This document shows positions 62,608 to 64,000 of a DNA stretch of 64,000 nt, one piece after another. Every line of letters starts with the position of its first letter. The stretch's first letter is position 1. Both the position numbers and the translations under genes were made by a program. Origin of the DNA: Deltaproteobacteria bacterium (lineage in GTDB: Bacteria > Desulfobacterota > GWC2-55-46); NCBI GenBank assembly GCA_016177845.1, contig JACOUO010000003.1, positions 124,001 through 188,000 on the forward strand. The letters run 5' to 3'. Under the pieces are notes generated by a model. That model ran no database searches and was not told the origin of the DNA. It saw only the letters and a program-made list of their open reading frames with translations.

Positions 62608-63354
62608 TTGTCCTGCTGCGCGACTATGATCGAACTCCTCATTGCTGAAGCTGCCTCAAACCGGGAACACAGGAAAAGGCTTAAAGAAAGATTCAAGATG
62701 GCGGCCCTCGACGGCTTCCATGATTACGAGATACTTGAACTCCTCCTCGCTTACGCTGTCCCGAAGAAGGATGTAAAGATACTTGCCAAAGCGTTAATAA
62801 AAAAGTTCAACGGGATGAGGGGCGTTTTCGACGCATCTCCTGATGAGCTTAAATCAGTAAAGGGCATAGGCGAGAACGCCGCCCTTCTTATAAGGCTCAT
62901 CAAGGATGTCACAGGCATATACCTGAAAGAACGCATGATGGGCAAGGATGTCATACTCTGCCCCAAAGATGTGCTTGATTACCTGAATATGACGCTTTCG
63001 GGTGAAAGGGTCGAGAAGTTCCTGGCCATTTACCTCAATTCAAAAAACGAAGTCCTTGCCATTGAAATCCTCCACGAAGGCACGATCAACCAAACCATAG
63101 TCTATCCGAGAAAGGCCATAGAAAAGGCTTTTAAACATAACGCGCGCTCCGTTATCTTCGTCCATAATCATCCGAGCGGGGATTCGACCCCGTCAGGAAT
63201 GGACAAACAATTGATGAAGGCCCTGGACAGGGCTGCCCAGGCCGTTGATGTTTTAGTCCTTGACCATCTTATCATCGGCAAAAATACGCACTTCAGCGCC
63301 AGGGAAAGCGGGATGATAAACGCTCCGCATAATCACAGGTGCATGGCCCCTTGA
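62608..63354 (+). CDS. radC: RadC family protein with intact JAB/MPN active site
   Basis: The 248-residue protein has the RadC N-terminal domain (HRKRLKERFKMAALDGFHDYE, split) and the JAB metal motif VHNHPSGDSTPSGMD near residue 184, with histidines, serine and aspartate all intact. The RadC role in DNA repair is disputed; JAB proteins are metal-dependent hydrolases. It is a paralogue of the degenerate copy at 37506. The ATG at 62608 lacks a clear ribosome site. It may be read from the lux-box promoter. Confidence 0.9.
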   Translation: MSCCATMIELLIAEAASNREHRKRLKERFKMAALDGFHDYEILELLLAYAVPKKDVKILAKALIKKFNGMRGVFDASPDELKSVKGIGENAALLIRLIKDVTGIYLKERMMGKDVILCPKDVLDYLNMTLSGERVEKFLAIYLNSKNEVLAIEILHEGTINQTIVYPRKAIEKAFKHNARSVIFVHNHPSGDSTPSGMDKQLMKALDRAAQAVDVLVLDHLIIGKNTHFSARESGMINAPHNHRCMAP

Positions 63355-63367
63355 CCTGAAAAGCAGC

Positions 63368-63712
63368 TTATTTATTGCTTTTTGAGTACTCAAGGCAGTC
63401 GCTCAATATCGGGAAGTTCTTCCTGTTCACCTTCTCTTCAAACATTATTCCGGCGCCGTAATGCCCTCCTACAGGCTGAACCCAGCGCACCACGCCCGGT
63501 ATTTCCTCTGCATCGGTCATTTTTCCGTGTTCAAGATAGGTTATCTTTATCAGAAGCCGCTGCTTTTTCTTAATGGGCTGCATCGCGTAGAGCCCTATGC
63601 CGCCCCGGTTGATATTCAACAGCACTGCCCCAAGCCAATCCTCCGAGTGCTCCTGCTTTATCTTCACCTCCGCAAGAAGATACCTTCTTTTAAGCCTTCT
63701 TCTCTCTTCCAT
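63368..63712 (-). CDS. PilZ domain protein
   Basis: The ATG at 63710-63712 is chosen; a longer frame to 63787 has no ribosome site. The 114-residue product opens EERRRLKRRYLLAEV and continues to LNINRGGIGLY, which match the RxxxR and (D/N)xSxxG motifs of c-di-GMP-binding PilZ domains, with serine changed to asparagine in the second. It likely senses c-di-GMP. Next to a pilB-like ATPase and quorum genes, this suggests surface-behaviour control. Confidence 0.8.
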   Translation of the reverse strand: MEERRRLKRRYLLAEVKIKQEHSEDWLGAVLLNINRGGIGLYAMQPIKKKQRLLIKITYLEHGKMTDAEEIPGVVRWVQPVGGHYGAGIMFEEKVNRKNFPILSDCLEYSKSNK

Positions 63713-63815
63713 ACCCACTCCCTCCACTGACCAGATTTTTTCATATCGGTTGAAAATGATTTTATTTAAATCGCGGGAGTTCTTCAAGATGAGAGTGCAA
63801 CGGAAGCCCGGTTTC

Positions 63816-64000
63816 CTATTGTTTCATTCTGCTCCCTTCAATGGAATCTTTAACAGCCCTCAAAAGCCCTGTAAGCGAATAGGGTTTTTGCAGGTATTTA
63901 TATCCTTTCTGGCCGATTGAGGGGAACTGGGTCTTGAGGTCCATGTAACTGCTTGTAAGTATCACCTGTATTCCCGTTTTTTTTGAACGGAGATTATCTG
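63816..64000 (-). CDS. Response regulator receiver domain (partial, N-terminus off the window)
   Basis: The minus-strand frame enters from the right edge with at least 60 residues. GIQVILTSSYMDLKTQF is beta-4 with the conserved Thr/Ser switch, and GYKYLQKPYSLTGLLRAVKDSI contains the conserved Lys-Pro of beta-5/alpha-5. It ends RMKQ with a TAG stop at 63816-63818. No output domain follows, so it is either a single-domain regulator or the receiver end of a hybrid kinase. Confidence 0.85.
   Translation of the reverse strand, partial: DNLRSKKTGIQVILTSSYMDLKTQFPSIGQKGYKYLQKPYSLTGLLRAVKDSIEGSRMKQ

Overview
The window is a 64 kb piece of a Gram-negative bacterial chromosome of middling GC content. 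Evidence for a Gram-negative, probably flagellated or chemotactic, anaerobic or respiratory lineage: an Mla-type lipid transport operon, an RpoH-type sigma factor, a multihaem cytochrome, a PilB-type ATPase, tandem DUF507 genes, an F-ATPase a/c-subunit operon separated from the F1 genes, and PA2778/PA2779-like genes. The mix fits Nitrospirota or a former-Deltaproteobacteria lineage; I cannot decide from sequence alone. TTG start codons are frequent.

Layout. 1-2700 is an accessory scar next to the 3' end of tmRNA: a partial DUF3800 gene, C-terminal debris of a tyrosine recombinase, a phage-holin remnant, and two orphan genes separated by a 26-bp palindromic repeat (GTTGGGTTA-N8-TAACCCAAC). 2813-4191 holds ssrA (tmRNA), smpB and rseC. 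4321-9027 holds a large chemoreceptor, rsmB, a minimal flagellar-rod-like protein and an unknown membrane-anchored protein. 9024-18745 is a long minus-strand block: tsaC, purE, purD, purH, an ASKHA-domain protein, then alr-mlaE-mlaF-mlaD. 18935-24876 is a surface-glycan operon behind a clear sigma-70 promoter. 25370-29155 is minus strand: rpoH (with a perfect CIRCE operator), a double-GNAT protein, and atpZ-atpI-atpB-atpE. 29450-42302 holds sugar-nucleotide, coenzyme A, membrane quality-control (nfeD-slipin), thiD, DUF507 and PA2778/PA2779 genes. 42422-48514 holds ilvA, HIT, hisIE and pdhABC. 48583-57685 holds sodB, IMPase, fmdB, an MFS transporter, a U32 peptidase, ssb, plsC, rnj and a DUF362 ferredoxin protein. 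57766-64000 holds pilB, a c-type cytochrome and a quorum-sensing locus, then radC, a PilZ protein and a partial response regulator.

The most notable system is the quorum-sensing locus at 60374-62457. It has a LuxI-type synthase with all ten invariant residues, a complete LuxR regulator convergent with and overlapping luxI, and directly upstream a tandem LuxR paralogue that keeps the ligand pocket but lacks the DNA-binding domain. A perfect lux-box-like palindrome lies upstream of luxI, flanked on both sides by outward-facing perfect TATAAT hexamers. Second in interest is rpoH carrying a consensus promoter and a perfect CIRCE element, which implies HrcA control of the heat-shock sigma factor. 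Several proteins have fold-preserving but motif-destroyed domains: a phosphomannomutase-like domain, a RadC paralogue and a uracil-DNA-glycosylase-like protein.
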